Positions 43,322 through 56,104 of a stretch of 64,000 nucleotides of DNA are shown here, piece after piece. The notes beneath the pieces were generated by a model. The model made no database searches and was not told the DNA's origin. It saw nothing but the letters and a program-made list of their open reading frames with translations. Positions within the stretch are counted from its first letter, which is position 1; every line of letters begins with the position of its first letter. The DNA is taken from assembly GCA_010279815.1 (NCBI GenBank), contig QEOQ01000214.1, forward strand, positions 124,001-188,000, read 5' to 3'. Both the position numbers and the translations under genes were made by a program. The DNA is from Brachionus plicatilis (Eukaryota > Rotifera > Eurotatoria > Ploima > Brachionidae).

Positions 43322-45541
43322 TTTTAAACTTTGTTCTCTTTTTTGAATTTTTTCCCAATTTCAATTATTATTAACATAAATTTTTTAAGCAAAAATAAGT
43401 TTTTTTTATGTTCGATTGAATTTTAATTTTATATAAATTTTCTTAATAAATTTTAAAATGCATAGTACTGAATTTTAGAATTGATTTTAACAAAATTATT
43501 TTATGATTATCTTTTTTGTTATATTTGAAATCATTTAACTTTTAATAAATTCGCAAAAATTCAATTTTTTTAAAAATCAGCTTCGGTGTTAACATAAATA
43601 TATTTGTATAAAATTATTAAAAAATAATTAAAAGTATCATTCTTCTAAAAAAAAGGATTGTAAATTGGAGAATTTTTTGAAAAAATTAATCCGAATATTT
43701 TTGAAATCAGTAAATTTCAAATTCTAAGTTTAATTATTAGGCATTTTTCATAAGAAAATATATAAACATATAAAATCCTTTGAAAAAATTTAGATAAAAT
43801 AAAATTTTTATTTTTAAATATTGAAAGCTCATTGATCCCATAGATATGTATCAATTTTGGGCAGAAGTATCTAAAAGTAAATTTAGGAAAAATTTTATTT
43901 TAATTAATCTTTAAGTAATGATATTTTTTAATATTGCCTTCAAGATAGTCTTGCCAGAAACAAAATTAGAAAAAATTTTACTTAATAATTCTCATTATTG
44001 TCATATAAAAGGTTGTCGAGTGATAAATCAATTTTGTTTTATAAACACCGATTTCTTAGACTTAAATAGAGTTGATGATTAAAAACAAACAAAAAGAGAT
44101 TAAAATTTATAAAAAATGTGATTCAATTTAAAAAAAAAACTTTTTATTCAAAATGATGAAAAACTCATAAAATAGATTTATTGAAATGTGAAAATAAAAC
44201 TAATCGAAAGTCACAAAAAAGTTATTTAAAAATATCAAAGCATAAATACTAATTTATAAGATCACAAAAAATAAAAATCAAAATCAATTAAAAAGTTAAA
44301 AACGCATTTGACAAAAGAAAAAAAAGTTATAATGCGTTTAATGTAATTTATAAAAAAATATTTTGACATGTTTAGTTTTATGTTTTGCTTTTTTATTTGT
44401 TTTTTATTTATTTATAATTTAGGCACCTTGTTCGATGGTACCTCGTAATTTTATCTCTTTGAGCCCAAAATTTTTAGAACACTAAAAAACTAATGCTTTG
44501 TAAGTGAAAAAAAAAGAAATTATTTTTGGACCGTCCCAACACCTGTGTGATACCGAATTTCAATAAAATAAAAAAAGAATAAAGAAGAGGACTAATCACT
44601 CATTTCATGGTAATTAAATTTTAAACTCAATTAAATGTTTTGAATAAAGTTATTTTAGATTAATTTTCCTCATATTTTAATTTTTGGAAAATTTTTCTTG
44701 AAGCATTTTCATCAATAAAAATTAAAAATCAAATTAGAAGAATTCTTTTTTAATTTAAGATTTTATTTCGAATAGTTTTTAAAAAAAAATTTTTATTTTA
44801 ATAAAATTTTTTATGGCGGTTGTAATTTTTGAACCATTCTAAAGAATTTCGTCAATAAAACTTTGAGTTTTTGTGGTTAATACATTTATATATTAAACAA
44901 AAATTAGGAATCAAAAAAAATATCAAAATATTTAAAGAAATTTTTCGTAAAAATGTTTCAAAAATGGCCAACTCTTTTTACCATTATTTTCAAAATTTTC
45001 CAGGTTCATATTTCAAACCACGTGACTATATTTAATTTATAGTAAAAAAAGGTTCTAAACGTAATATAAAAAATTACGGTTCCCATTTATTTGTTAAGCT
45101 AATAATAATTTATGATTTTTAAGAAAATTTTAAGTTGTTTGTTTTAGAACTTAAAATGGTAATTATGGATACACTAGGTACCATGTCTTGGGCTTAAAAG
45201 TGCTTGACAAGAAAATTCAAAATTTCCCATATTTTGCTAAGTGGCTTTATTTTTACCCATTCAAAGTCTGCTTACCCTTAAAATTAAAATTTAAAAAAAA
45301 TTTTATTTAAACAACCAAACGCTTCATTTAGTTGAAATTTTATCTTTATCAAATTTTTACTCTTATCACGTTTTGATCATTATCTCAGCTTTTGTTCACT
45401 CTAGTCCTACTGAAAGTTGTCTTGCTTTCCATTTAGATACTAAATCATAATTTATCCATCTTAAAATTGATTGTTCTAGTACTGGCTTTTGGAATTTTTA
45501 TCATAATTTATAAAATTTTCGTTATTTTAAAACCATTCTAA
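43322..45541. other. AT-rich region between divergent genes ELP5 and SLC22
   Basis: No gene was recognised. GATGGTACCTCGT (near 44431) and the reverse complement of ACATGGTACCTAGT (near 45170-45190) are inverted matches of about a dozen bases and could be decayed ends of an element. The pair is too short to call. Confidence 0.4.
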
Positions 45542-48500
45542 ATGACTAACTTTGAGAATTTGCTCGCTGAAATAGACGACTTTGGTATTTACCAAAAGTT
45601 GCGCTATCTGATGATATGTCTGGCAGCCCTACTACCCTCAATAGTCACTTACATGCATTCATTTATAGCACCTAAACTAAACAATAGCTACAGATGCAAG
45701 CATCCGTATGTAGAAAACGATGTGTTTAGTTTGGCTCACAATTTTAGCTCCAACATCACCGAGCTGGGCTCGTGTGGCTACAAAATTGGTGACGAACTAG
45801 TAGAATGCAATGAATGGGTCTATGACAGAACTTTTTATCAACAAACTTTGACCGAAGAGTGGTCCATGGTTTGCTCGGACTCAGGAATGATTGGCACTGT
45901 TCAGACTATTTACTTTTTTGGCTATTTAATTGGTTCCATTGTTATGGGAATAATGGCTGATCAGTAAATAAAATTTTTTTAAAATTTAAAAAAATAATTA
46001 ATTTTTTGTTTAGCTTTGGTCGGCGTCCTATCATGCTATCTAGTTTTATTATGATTATTGTGGGAAGTGTGGGTGTTGCGTTTGGACCGCAGGAAAGCTT
46101 TGGTCGAACAATCAGCTACACCATTTACGCAATAAGCCGATTTATAATCGCGTGTGGCACCAGGGGTATTAATGTGACCGGATTTGTGCTTGGAATGGAA
46201 ATGATGGGTCCGTCAAGAAGAACCTTTGCCGGAATAGTAATCGAGTATTTTTTTGCCATAGGCCAATTGATACTCATCAGTGTTGTGTACTTGAACTACA
46301 TGATTTTGGAGAATTCGTGGCGCTTTTTGGCCATTGGACTTATTTTTATTGGATTTCCATTTTTGTCATACTTTTTGTAAGAAAATAACAAAATTTAAAA
46401 ATTGATTGAAAAATTTGTATTTTTTAAGTATTTTGCCAGAGTCGCCTAGGTGGCTTTTGTCCAAAAACAGAAAAGAAGAAGCATTGGAAATATTAAAACA
46501 TGTTGCCAAGACAAACAAGCGCCAGTTGAAGCAGGAAACTTGGGAAAACCTGTTGATGCATCATGAACATTCGGTAAAATTTTTAACTTAAAAAAACAAA
46601 AAAAAATTTTCGAGCCTACCAGGACTCGAACCTGGAATCTTCTGATTCGAAGTCAGACGCGTTATCCATTACGCTACAGGCCCTCTTTTAAATAAACTTT
46701 CTTTTTTAAATTTAAAATTTATTTACAGTGGTGCTTTAATCGACATTATGAATTTTCATTCCAATTCAAAATTTAAATTCTTAATAAAAATTTTGTACGA
46801 AAGATTTTTTATGTAAGTATTAAAAGATGAAAAAAGCAATGGTTAATTTAAGAATTCAGTTCAAAGAAAAATTTAAAGAAATATTTGCCAATAAGTTAAT
46901 TATTTTTAATCAAATTATGTGTTGATTTTGAATTGAAAATTAAATTTTTTGTCATTCTTAATTTTCAATTACTTTAGAAATTAACCAGTAAGTTGTATTT
47001 CCTTACAATTCAAAATTACAATTTTTTCAAGTAGTGATGACAGAATTTTAACATTTAAATAGAACAAATTTACGGAATTGTGAATTTCAAATACAAATTG
47101 AACAAAAATTCTTCCTTTTTTGATAAATTAAAATTAAAGATGATAAAATGTATTTAAAAAATACTCGCACTTTTTTTGCCTAAAATAAAATTTTTATTTC
47201 CTTTTTTTTTAGTAAATCAATAAATAAGCGATTAAAATCTTAATGATATTCTATTTATTGTCTTATTTTAACTATAGAAAAATTATTTTAGGTAAAAAAG
47301 GTGCAATAAATTGAAGAATTTTTTAAATACATTTTATCATCTTTAATTTTAATTTATCAAAAAAAGCAAGAATTTTTGTTCAATTTGTATTTGAAATTCA
47401 CAAAACCTAAATTTAAAAGTTGAAAAAAAAATTTAATTAGAAAAGATCATAGAGATAAAAAAGATAGATCTCAAAATATTGATATTTCATTTGATCATTA
47501 ATAAAAATTAATTTTTATTTTTTTGAATTTAGTGAAACATACTTATTTTCATGTTTTTTCATCAGCAAAGTTTACAAAACTCTATTTTTTAATTTAAATT
47601 AATGAAAAAGAATCTTTTTGTTGAATTGAAAGAAGATTTGTATGAAAATTCACAATGCCGCTATAATCTGACTTTTCTTGGTAATTTCACGTAAAATGCA
47701 CATTATTACCAAATAGTACTAAATTTTACGTAATGCTTCGATTTTTATCTCACTAATTTATGTCAAGATTGCATAATTTGACGAAACATTGCGCAAATTT
47801 ACGCACTAATGAATAAAAATAAGAAAAATGGCAAATACAAACCGATATTTGTTAAAATTAGAATTTTTTTGAAAATTTATTTTTTCCATATTGCAGGTTT
47901 TTTTTCTATTTAACTTTTTGGAAATTTTGAAATTTCGTTATTTAATTTAAACTCAATACTTAAGCATGTAAAAATTTGAAATTTAATTGCACAATTATTT
48001 CTAAAAATGTAAATAGAAAAAAAAAAGTCTTATTGTATTTTAAGGAAATTTTCGTAAAAACTTTAAAAAATAGAAAAATTATCTTAAAAGAATTATTAAA
48101 TTTATTATTTTCTTTAAATTTTAATTTCTTTTAACGATTTATAAATAAAAACTTTTATGATAATTTTTTTGTTTTGGATTTCTGACTCTTATAAAATTAA
48201 TTTTAAGAGACAAAGTCATATAAAATTGACATCTTATCATTTCACTTAACAATTTCTCTAATAAACTGTTAATTTAAAAACAAAAACTTTTGAATGTATA
48301 AATTAATTAGTTGTATTAGTTGTTAAAAATATGCTACGATACTTTTGGGCTGTTATCATGTAGTTATGCTAATTATTATTTTCAAAAAAACGAAATTTCC
48401 TCAAATGTTGAATGTTATTTTAACTATGAAATTTTTTTTTTTAATTCAGAAATTTTTTTTTTGCTTTTATATAGAGTTGTTTAAGAGTCCCAATAAAAAA

Positions 48501-49436
48501 GTTCAAGTCATTTAAAAAAAGTCCAAGTCCGGACTTTAAAATTTAAAAAAAAAAAATTCAAGTCTTTTTTCGGACTTTTGAAAAAAAAAAGTCCGGACTT
48601 GGACTTGACTTGAGACTTGTGACTTCTTCCATACAAATTAAATTGGGATAATTTTACGTAAAATTACCAAGAAAATTCAGATTATTAAATTAAATTTTAT
48701 GTTAAATTAAATTTTTTAATTTTATTTTTAGATAACTAATAAAGTTCATGAAGAAACAGCGATTGATGCCATCAAGTCTCCCAAGCTGGTTTTAATGAGC
48801 TGTATTCTATTCCTAAATTGGATAATAAACAATTTCCTATTTTATGGTCTCGGACTGAAAAGCAGTGAACTGGGAGTCAATCCATATGTTACTTTTACAA
48901 TATCGGCATTAGTTGAAATTCTTGCCTATCTAGTGACTCATGTATTGCTCGACAGACTAGGCCGAAAGGCTCCCTATGTTTTCTTTTTATTTGCCGCAGG
49001 AATCTCATGTCTGTCAATTTCATTCATTTCGAATAATTTGATTGTGGTAACATTGGCTATGGTTGGCAAATTCTGTGCATCAGCGGCCTATGCCATTATC
49101 TACTTGTACACATCTGAGCTCTTTCCAACTTCGATTCGAAACACTGGTATGGGCGCTTGTTCAATGATGGCTCGTGTGGGCGCAATGACAGCTCCAAAAA
49201 TTCTTGACCTAAGTTCAGTTTCTCCAAATCTGCCATTTGTTGTGTTCGGCATCAGTGGTATTATTTGCTCGGCGTCCTCTGTTATTTTACCAGAAACACT
49301 CAGACGTGGTCTAGCTGAAAATATCAAAGAGGCAAACAGTTTAAACAAACTAGGACTTTCATGCAAGGCAACGTTGGATGAAGACGCTGATGAACTCGAA
49401 ATGGACAGTCTAAATAAAAAAGAAAATAGCTTTTAA
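45542..49436 (+). CDS. SLC22-family organic ion transporter
   Basis: The four exons are 45542-45963, 46014-46376, 46429-46573 and 48732-49436, giving 544 residues, the usual SLC22 length. After a first membrane span (YLMICLAALLPSIVTYMH) comes the large Cys-containing extracellular loop (CNEWVYDRTFYQQTLTEEWSMVC) that is diagnostic of the family. Next are the major-facilitator motif FGRRP, the LPESPRWLLSK segment before the central loop, DRLGRKAP, and ELFPTSIRNTGMGACSM in the second half. The protein is a 12-pass plasma-membrane carrier of organic cations, anions or carnitine; the substrate cannot be read from sequence. Intron 3 (2158 bases) contains an antisense tRNA gene, a foldback element and an AGTC-rich repeat, while introns 1 and 2 are about 50 bases. 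Confidence 0.93.
46611..46683 (-). tRNA. tRNA-Arg (anticodon TCG)
   Basis: The 73-base minus-strand sequence folds as a full cloverleaf. The acceptor GGGCCTG pairs with TAGGCTC (two G-T pairs) plus discriminator G. The D arm is GCGT/ACGC, the anticodon stem TCTGA/TCAGA has loop CTTCGAA, and the T arm is CCAGG/CCTGG with TTCGAGT. The anticodon TCG reads CGA (Arg). Box A-like and B-box (GGTTCGAGTCC) promoters are present, and a T-run follows the 3' end for Pol III termination. There is no intron. It lies antisense inside intron 3 of the SLC22 gene. Confidence 0.95.
47075..47407. mobile_element. long foldback element in SLC22 intron 3
   Basis: The left arm GAATTGTGAATTTCAAATAC continues AAATTGAACAAAAATTCTT. 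The right arm, reversed, gives GTGAATTTCAAATACAAATT, GAACAAAAATTCTTGC and later ACCTAAAATAATTTTTC. Words such as TTTAGGTAAAAAAGGTGCAA are shared with the integrin-intron element at 34503-34910. The element is non-coding. Confidence 0.8.
48473..48626. repeat. AGTC-rich dispersed repeat (copy 3)
   Basis: It starts AGAGTTGTTTAAGAGTC and ends, reversed, with GAAGTCACAAGTCTCAAGTC. The inside is GTCCGGACTT/AAGTCCGGAC palindromes with AAGTC words. The ends face each other in inverted orientation. The copy lies about 105 bases before the last exon of the SLC22 gene. Confidence 0.65.
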
Positions 49437-51152
49437 AAATTTATTTCTTTTTTAAATTATATTAGTTAATAAAGATAAGAAAAAAATATTTTTATTGATA
49501 ATTTTATTCATTTTTTTCCTGGTTTGAATTTTAAAGGGATTTTTATGCTTTTTTTAAGTTAAATATTTACAAATGGGTTTAAAGTATATAAAGAATAATA
49601 ATAAAAAAATGCAGATGTGTTGTCTGAGATGTCTCATGTTGGTTTGATGATGAGAAATATTTTTCAGGTCATATAAAACGTGGTATCACATTAGGTGAAT
49701 AAGAAAATTTTTTTGTGCTTCTACTTTTGAAATTAAATTCTTTCACTATACGAGTATTTTTAAAGGTAAATCAATTCTTAATTATCTATTTAAAAATTAA
49801 TGTTAAAAAAAATACTTAATAAGAAAAAATTTATTTTTATTTTTAATTAATGATCATCGATTTCTGACAAGCGATAATATTTTTAAGCAATAAATTAATT
49901 AGTAACTTACCATACTGAACTTAAAGTTCATGATTATGAACACATGATCATAACTAAACTAATTAAAATATCAATTAAATTATAAAATAAGCTTTTTTTA
50001 TTAATTTTTTAATCAAACAAAAAATCTTAAATATTTTAAATTAATAAAAATTCTTTTTTTTCTTCGAATGAATCTTTAAAAACTTTATAGACAAAATTGA
50101 AAACTACTTTCTGTTAGCAGAATTATGGCTTAAAAAATATTTTAGATGGTGTTTTAATATTTAGTAAAGTATATATTAAAGCGAAACGAAGTTAAATTTT
50201 AAATTAAAATTGATTAAATTGATTAACATTTAATTTTACTTAATAATTTGATAAAATATTTTTTTTCTTTTAAAAGATTAAAAAATTATGGTAAATAAAA
50301 TTAAGTTATTTGTTGTTAAAAAAACTAAAAGATCATAGAGATAAAAAAAAAAATTTTCTTAAAATCAAAAAATTTTGATTTGAATTTTACATTTGATTAT
50401 AAACTCCAATTTGCCCTTTCCATAATATCAACCAATATTTATTTTAATTTTAAAAAAATTTAATTAAATCCATGTAATGTAAATAAATTATATTTACCTT
50501 TATTTTAATGAAAGATTAAAAACGGTTTACATTTACTATCATCTGAAATTGAACTGTCAGATTATTTAACAATTTTTTTTTATAACTGTTCGATGTATTT
50601 CTCATTTTTTTATTTGTAAATATTAAATAGTAGCATTTGATTAAACAAAAGAGATAGTAAATTATAAATTGCATATCAGTTAATCTAATTAACTACAGTA
50701 TCGGAAATTGTCACATCATATCATTTGATATCATTTAATATAATTTTTTTAAACTTTCCTCATATCAGCTGATATTAGCTATTATCATTTGATATCAAAT
50801 GTTATCATATGATATGGTGTGATAAATTTCGTTAAATTAAAGTTAAATTCCGGCACTGTTTCCAGTTTATTTAATTACTTAATGATTATTAAAATTAAAT
50901 AGATAATAATTTTTGAGGACATTTAAATATAATTAAAAAATTGTATTTGATATAAAAGAAGTATATATTTTTTTGATGTTAGTTATATTTTTTAATAATG
51001 GACTTACTAAATTTGTAAATTAATTTTAATGTGGTCATTCATTTGTGAATGATAAAAATGAAAATAAGGAATAATTTTATATTAAATACTTTATTTTAAT
51101 GACAAATATAAATAAATATAATATGGTATTTACAAAAAAAAGTTAAAAAAAT
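49437..51152. other. AT-rich region, no gene recognised
   Basis: Apart from the inverted-repeat element at 50696-50858, I see only AT-rich sequence. Confidence 0.5.
50696..50858. mobile_element. small palindromic MITE-like element
   Basis: The outer ends are CAGTATCGGAAATT and, reversed, CAGTGCCGGAATTT. Just inside lie TCACATCATATCATTTGATA and, reversed, TCACACCATATCATATGATA. The 163 bases are therefore almost one imperfect palindrome, preceded by TA. The CAGT start suggests a Tc1/mariner-superfamily origin, but this is inference. Confidence 0.55.
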
Positions 51153-51614
51153 TTATAAATCAGATAAATCCGAAAAATTAGAAGAGTTGGAAGATACAGA
51201 ATTTAGAGAATTTGATCGGTTGTAAACTGTTTTGTTTTCTAGTATGTAGAAGTCCACATCTAGTTTTACAGGTATAATGTCCCGGGAATTTGAACAAAAG
51301 GTAATAAATTGATCTAGATTCTTGAATATTTTCTTCTCTATTCCGCGAACCCAGACACCATTTTTGGATTGCATAATAACATAGTGGCAAAATTGTGAGC
51401 TGTTAATGTAAGTTGGTACTTTGACCGAAAGGACCAAAGCTTGTTGAATTGATTCACTTTCTCGAATTATAAAAACTCCAATTTGTTTGTCTTTGAGAAA
51501 TTCTTCAGCGCTATGTCTATTCAATTGTGGCATAAACCATTTGTGTTCTTCCAAATTTTCAAATGTTTCAAATTTTTTGAATTTTAATTTTAATTTTTGG
51601 ATAAAAGTTTTCAT
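51153..51614 (-). CDS. small SH2-domain protein
   Basis: A single exon encodes 153 residues. An SH2 domain fills residues about 26-125: WFMPQLNRHSAEEFLK opens it, and GVFIIRESES contains the phosphotyrosine-binding Arg in the FLVRES position. ALVLSVKVP, CHYVIM (betaD His) and IPVKLD then follow the fold. The N-terminus is basic and may be amphipathic (KTFIQKLKLKFKKF); the tail is Ser/Asn-rich. No SH3, kinase or SOCS box is present, so it looks like a stand-alone adaptor that binds phosphotyrosine proteins in the cytoplasm. I cannot name the orthologue. Confidence 0.85.
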   Translation of the reverse strand: MKTFIQKLKLKFKKFETFENLEEHKWFMPQLNRHSAEEFLKDKQIGVFIIRESESIQQALVLSVKVPTYINSSQFCHYVIMQSKNGVWVRGIEKKIFKNLDQFITFCSNSRDIIPVKLDVDFYILENKTVYNRSNSLNSVSSNSSNFSDLSDL

Positions 51615-53461
51615 TTTTCTGGTTTCTTTAATTTGTTTTGTGGTCTTCTAATTTCAATTCGACTATATTTATACAAATAGCTTAATTAATTACTTGATTA
51701 GATTTGTTAATTCTTATCCCAAATTATCATGTAACATTTGAAGTAAAATTAAATCACTAATTAGTTAAGCAATATCTTCGGATCAAAATGTTGCATTAAT
51801 CCTAATCCAAATCAGTGTGTTAATCTCATGAACTGATGGTGATATAATTTATTAATTGCATATTAACTAAGACAATACTCAAAAATTTAAAATTTTTTTT
51901 ATATTATTTATTTTATTTTAATAAATAAAAAATAAATTATACTAAATTAAAACTATTATTCGATGAGTAGGAAAGATTTAAATATAACGTATCCAAAAAA
52001 AATCGATTCTGGTACCAGATTTAAATAATTTTTCTATTTTTTATCTATTTTTTTTTTTAATCAAAAATGTTTACAAACACTATTTATTTTTATTCTTATA
52101 AAATCAAATTTAAAATTTACTCCTTAGAGAGCAAAGGAAAGAAATACTCAACACTTACTTAAAATAAAAAATACGTAAAAAAAAATAATTTAATTTCTTT
52201 TTTTTTATAATATTTGAAGGTGCCAATTTAGTTCGGGACAAAAACAATTCAAGAATTATCTTTATTATTCATAAAATAAAAAAAATAAAAAATCTGTATT
52301 ATTTGTCATCTAGAAGTTCACGATCAATTCAAAATATCATTTCAATTCAAAAAGTTTATTTTTAGATATTAAAATAAATCTTTGATAAATTTTAATAATT
52401 TTAATGTAGTATGATTAACATGTTATATAGATTTAAAAAATAAAAAAAAATAACTTTTTCAATATAAATATTTAATAAACATATTCTCAATCCATTAATA
52501 AAATCTACTTTAACTCTTTTTTTTTTTCAAGCGAGATGGGTTTAGACGGACTGCTTGGAAGCCATTTGATTCCTTTCAGCCCCCGTTCATGCTTGTTCTT
52601 TTATTTAAATTATAAGTAATTAAAAAAAAATGTTGCTTTAGTTTTCAACTAATTTAATTCGTTTTTTTTTATTTTTAATTTTTGTCAAATATTTTTGAAA
52701 TAAAAAAATTCAAATAAAATTCAGAAAATAATTATTCAAATTTCTTTTTTTTTTTAAATCTACATATCATGTTAATGATGTAAAATTAAAATCATTCAAA
52801 TTTTTCAATGATTTATTTTAATTTTTAAAGATAAACTTTTTAAATTGAATTGACCATCAATTTCAAGATGCCTATTATTTTTTTTATTAATATGAATAAG
52901 AAATAAATAATTAATTATTCAATTTACAATTGGAGTTCTTTTTTTTTAATAAAAAGGTGATTTATCATAGAAAATTAATAAAATAAAACAAAACTCACAG
53001 AACACATTTTGATTGTAAATTATTTCATGGCAACATATTCATATAATTTTTTCAAAGAAATTTTATCTAAGATAAATATTAATGAAATTAAAAATGCATT
53101 TTCAACTTATTTTAAAAAAATCATGAGAGATTATTATTTTGTCTAAAAATAATTTTACGTAATTTTTTTAAAATTGTTTTTTCGTAAAATATATATGAAA
53201 AAAAAATTCTATGAACGGTTATCTAAAAAAATTTGATTAATTTTTTGTCATATTTTAAAATTCTTTTGATAAGCTTATAAAAAATTATTTGTTTTCATTT
53301 TTATTATTGTAAGTAGAAAATTATAAACGGATTTAAAGAAATAATTAATTCGCCTATAATTATTTAAATAAATTATACAAGAGAAAAAACTAATAAATTT
53401 TGAGATTTAAAAAAATTAAGAACAATAGGTTAATATTAGATTCTCGATCTGGTGGCAACTC
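51615..53461. other. AT-rich region with one dispersed repeat
   Basis: There is no gene in this stretch. The segment 52069-52180 resembles 14310-14450 inside the CACTA element (TTTACAAACACTATTTATTT, AATTTACTCCTTAGAGAG, CTTAAAATAAAAAATACG). The remainder is AT-rich. Confidence 0.45.
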
Positions 53462-55954
53462 CTATTTACCATCTTCAAGTGATAAAAATTCTGAAATAAA
53501 CTTATCAAAGTCACTGCACACATATCTTCCCTTGTTCCTTAAACAAAAAATATTTTAAATTTATTAAATGCAATTAAAAAATATACTTTAGATTTTTGGA
53601 CTTGTTCAAAACTTCGTCCAAAATTTTAATGTCAGATTCATATCTTTTTTGCTCCTTGAAATACTCTTCTTTGGTAATGTCGATGTATCGACACATTTGA
53701 GTCAAGTACATTTTTAGCTCTCTTTGAAAAAAAATCAATTACATAAATAAATTTAAAATATCATAGAAATTTATTTATTCAATTACTGTTGGACTTGGGA
53801 TGCTGCATTCTGTCCGGTAAGACCCACAATCATTTTTAACTTAGAACTGGCATAATCAGCATACTGTTTCTTGAAAACCCTTTCCTGAGTTTTTCTCGTC
53901 CACATCAATCTTTCGTATAAATAGCATATAGCATAAAGACCCCCGGTCACTGCCAGAATCTTCCATCCCAGACCTCTCCAGACAATTCCACCAACTGCCA
54001 ACAAAACCATATTCGATTTGTTTGCTACTATTTGAAAACCTTGGAGAAGAAGCAGCAGATTATCTGATTGATTTGAGTTTTGAAACGAGTTCAAATTTGA
54101 TTGTGTTGAGTTTTGGTCCTTCTTGAAAAAATTCACTGCCGAATCGGCAAAAAAATGCGATGTTCCATGGTTAAAGTCGCCATTTCCGCCAAATCTTCGC
54201 ATCAATGCAGTAAATCCCAGAGAAAAATGAAAGTTTACATCTTCTTTAAAATCAGCACACAAATTTGAACAGTCTATTCTATAGGTGATAAAAAAGTCCT
54301 CCCGAGGCAGCATATTGGCAACCTGTCTTCGGTTTTGCTCGGATTCCACTAGTTCCAATACTCGTTCTTAGAAAACTTTAAATAAATAAAAAATAAAAAA
54401 TTTCTCTCTTTTTTTACTTCTAATTTCTTCCTGGGTTAAATTTAAAGTTTGAGTTAGAGCTGAGTTTAATCTATTGCTCAATTTGTTCCTCAATTTGCGG
54501 TCCACAAATTCATGCAGTTCTTTTTTGTACCAATTCAATTGTTCCTCATCTGGATGAAAAGGCTTTTCATATTCATCTATTAAAATGTGAATTCTCTTTA
54601 TTTCTTCATTTAATATTAGAATAATATTTTTTTCCACATCTTCCATGACATCGCGAATTTTGTCCTTCATGTCTTGGGTAAAATCCTGCAGTTTTTGTTC
54701 GGTTTCGTGAATTTTTTTGATTAAATTTCTCAAATTTAATTCAAAAAGATTTTTTTTTTCAATTGCTTGCTGGTGACAATTTTCCAGAGTGGCACTCAAA
54801 GTGGCTGCCATTGCCTTGCCTCGTTGAGCTGGTTGATCAAACTTGGTTTTCACTGCACTCATTGAAATACATTTTTCGAATTCTTCCTCGAACCATTCGA
54901 ACTGAAGGAGTCGGTTTTGATATCCTGGTGGAAGCTGCGGATTGTTCTGAGTCCTGGTGAGTAGAACCTCGCGAGCTGATATGAAATAAATTCTGCTATT
55001 TGCCTGATTTTTGTCACATGTCTTCAGTTCATTGCACAAAAATTCCTTATCTCTTTCGATGTGTTGATCTCGGACTATTTCAGCAGTCTCTGGTTCGTAG
55101 GCAGTGGCGTCCCATCGGTTGTTCAGAATAAATATGTTTGGCTGAGTCAACTTTTCGCTAACTTTGTGAAAAAAGTCCTTTTCAGTTTTGGTCAAAGTGG
55201 ACTCGGCATTGACCACAAGCACAAAAACATCAGCATCCAGACAATTTTGGTCTATCCATGTGTCCAAATCAATTGAGACATCAATGCCCGGACTGTCCAC
55301 CAAGACAACATCTTCTTTGAGCAAGCGGCATTTTTCCTTGGGCCAAAGAACCCGCACCAAGCTGCTCGAGTCCAATTTTTCTTTGGACAATGCAGATCCA
55401 AGATTGAGCAGATTTTTTATTTGCTCTGGCTGATCACAACCAGGTATGTAAAAGCAAGCATCTTGTTCGGACAGGTCTGAGCCTTCGACCTGGAGAAAAC
55501 AGTTGGTAGTGTGACCAATGCCCATGGGCAGTATTTTTTGGTGCAACATGGCATTGATGGTAGAGCTCTTTCCATTGCTGGTGCGACCGAAAAAAACACA
55601 CTTCATTCGGTCACGTGATATCATTTTGATCAGACCTTCACACTTGTCTTTGAAGCCTTGTATTTTTTGTATTTCCGCATAGCTCACCACATCACTTGAT
55701 TTCAATTCAGCAGCTAAATTTTTTTAAAATTTTGATTTAAAAAAAAATAAAATTTTTTATTAAAATTTACAATCAAAAAAAGCATTTATTTCTGATAGAA
55801 TTAAACTAAAATTCAAATAAATTGAATTCATAGATTGCCTTGCTTGTTTGAAAAGCTTTAGCGGTGACGCAGTGCCACTATCAGCATTAGTCTCTGTGGA
55901 CGGCTGCATTGAATCGAATCTATTTAGTTTTGAGTTCGGCATTCGATTTGACAT
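53462..55954 (-). CDS. mitofusin B (mitochondrial fusion GTPase)
   Basis: The five exons 55771-55954, 54418-55713, 53787-54366, 53587-53721 and 53462-53537 give an open frame of 756 residues starting MSNRMPNSKL. Exon structure and splice phases equal those of mitofusin A, and the GTPase motifs GRTSNGKSS, DSPG and NRWD are present. So is the membrane hairpin (VVLLAVGGIVWRGLGWKILA) with the following YERLMW. From about 54629 to 55798, covering the end of exon 1, intron 1 and most of exon 2, the DNA is almost the same as in copy A. Outside it, exon 1 (TETNADSGTAS versus LASNGLHSLNLS), the end of exon 2, exons 3-5 and introns are clearly diverged. Both copies look functional. Introns here are all about 50-60 bases. 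Confidence 0.95.
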
Positions 55955-56104
55955 ACTACTAAACAAAGTAAAATAGAAAAAAAAAAATTAAAAAAAATTT
56001 CAATATAAAGAACTAACTCCTTAATATTTTTTTTGTTTAAATAAAAAAAAATTCTTATAAAAAATTTATTTTAATTTATTTAGAAAAAAATTAAATAATC
56101 AAAT

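Noticed and set aside
44431..45190. Inverted GGTACCT-containing words as ends of a transposon
   Set aside because: The match is only about a dozen bases with no target duplication or internal structure.
54763..55433. Plus-strand frames (65, 71 and 81 codons) opposite mitofusin B, repeated opposite mitofusin A
   Set aside because: They are conserved between the two loci only because the underlying DNA is nearly identical. They are antisense shadows.
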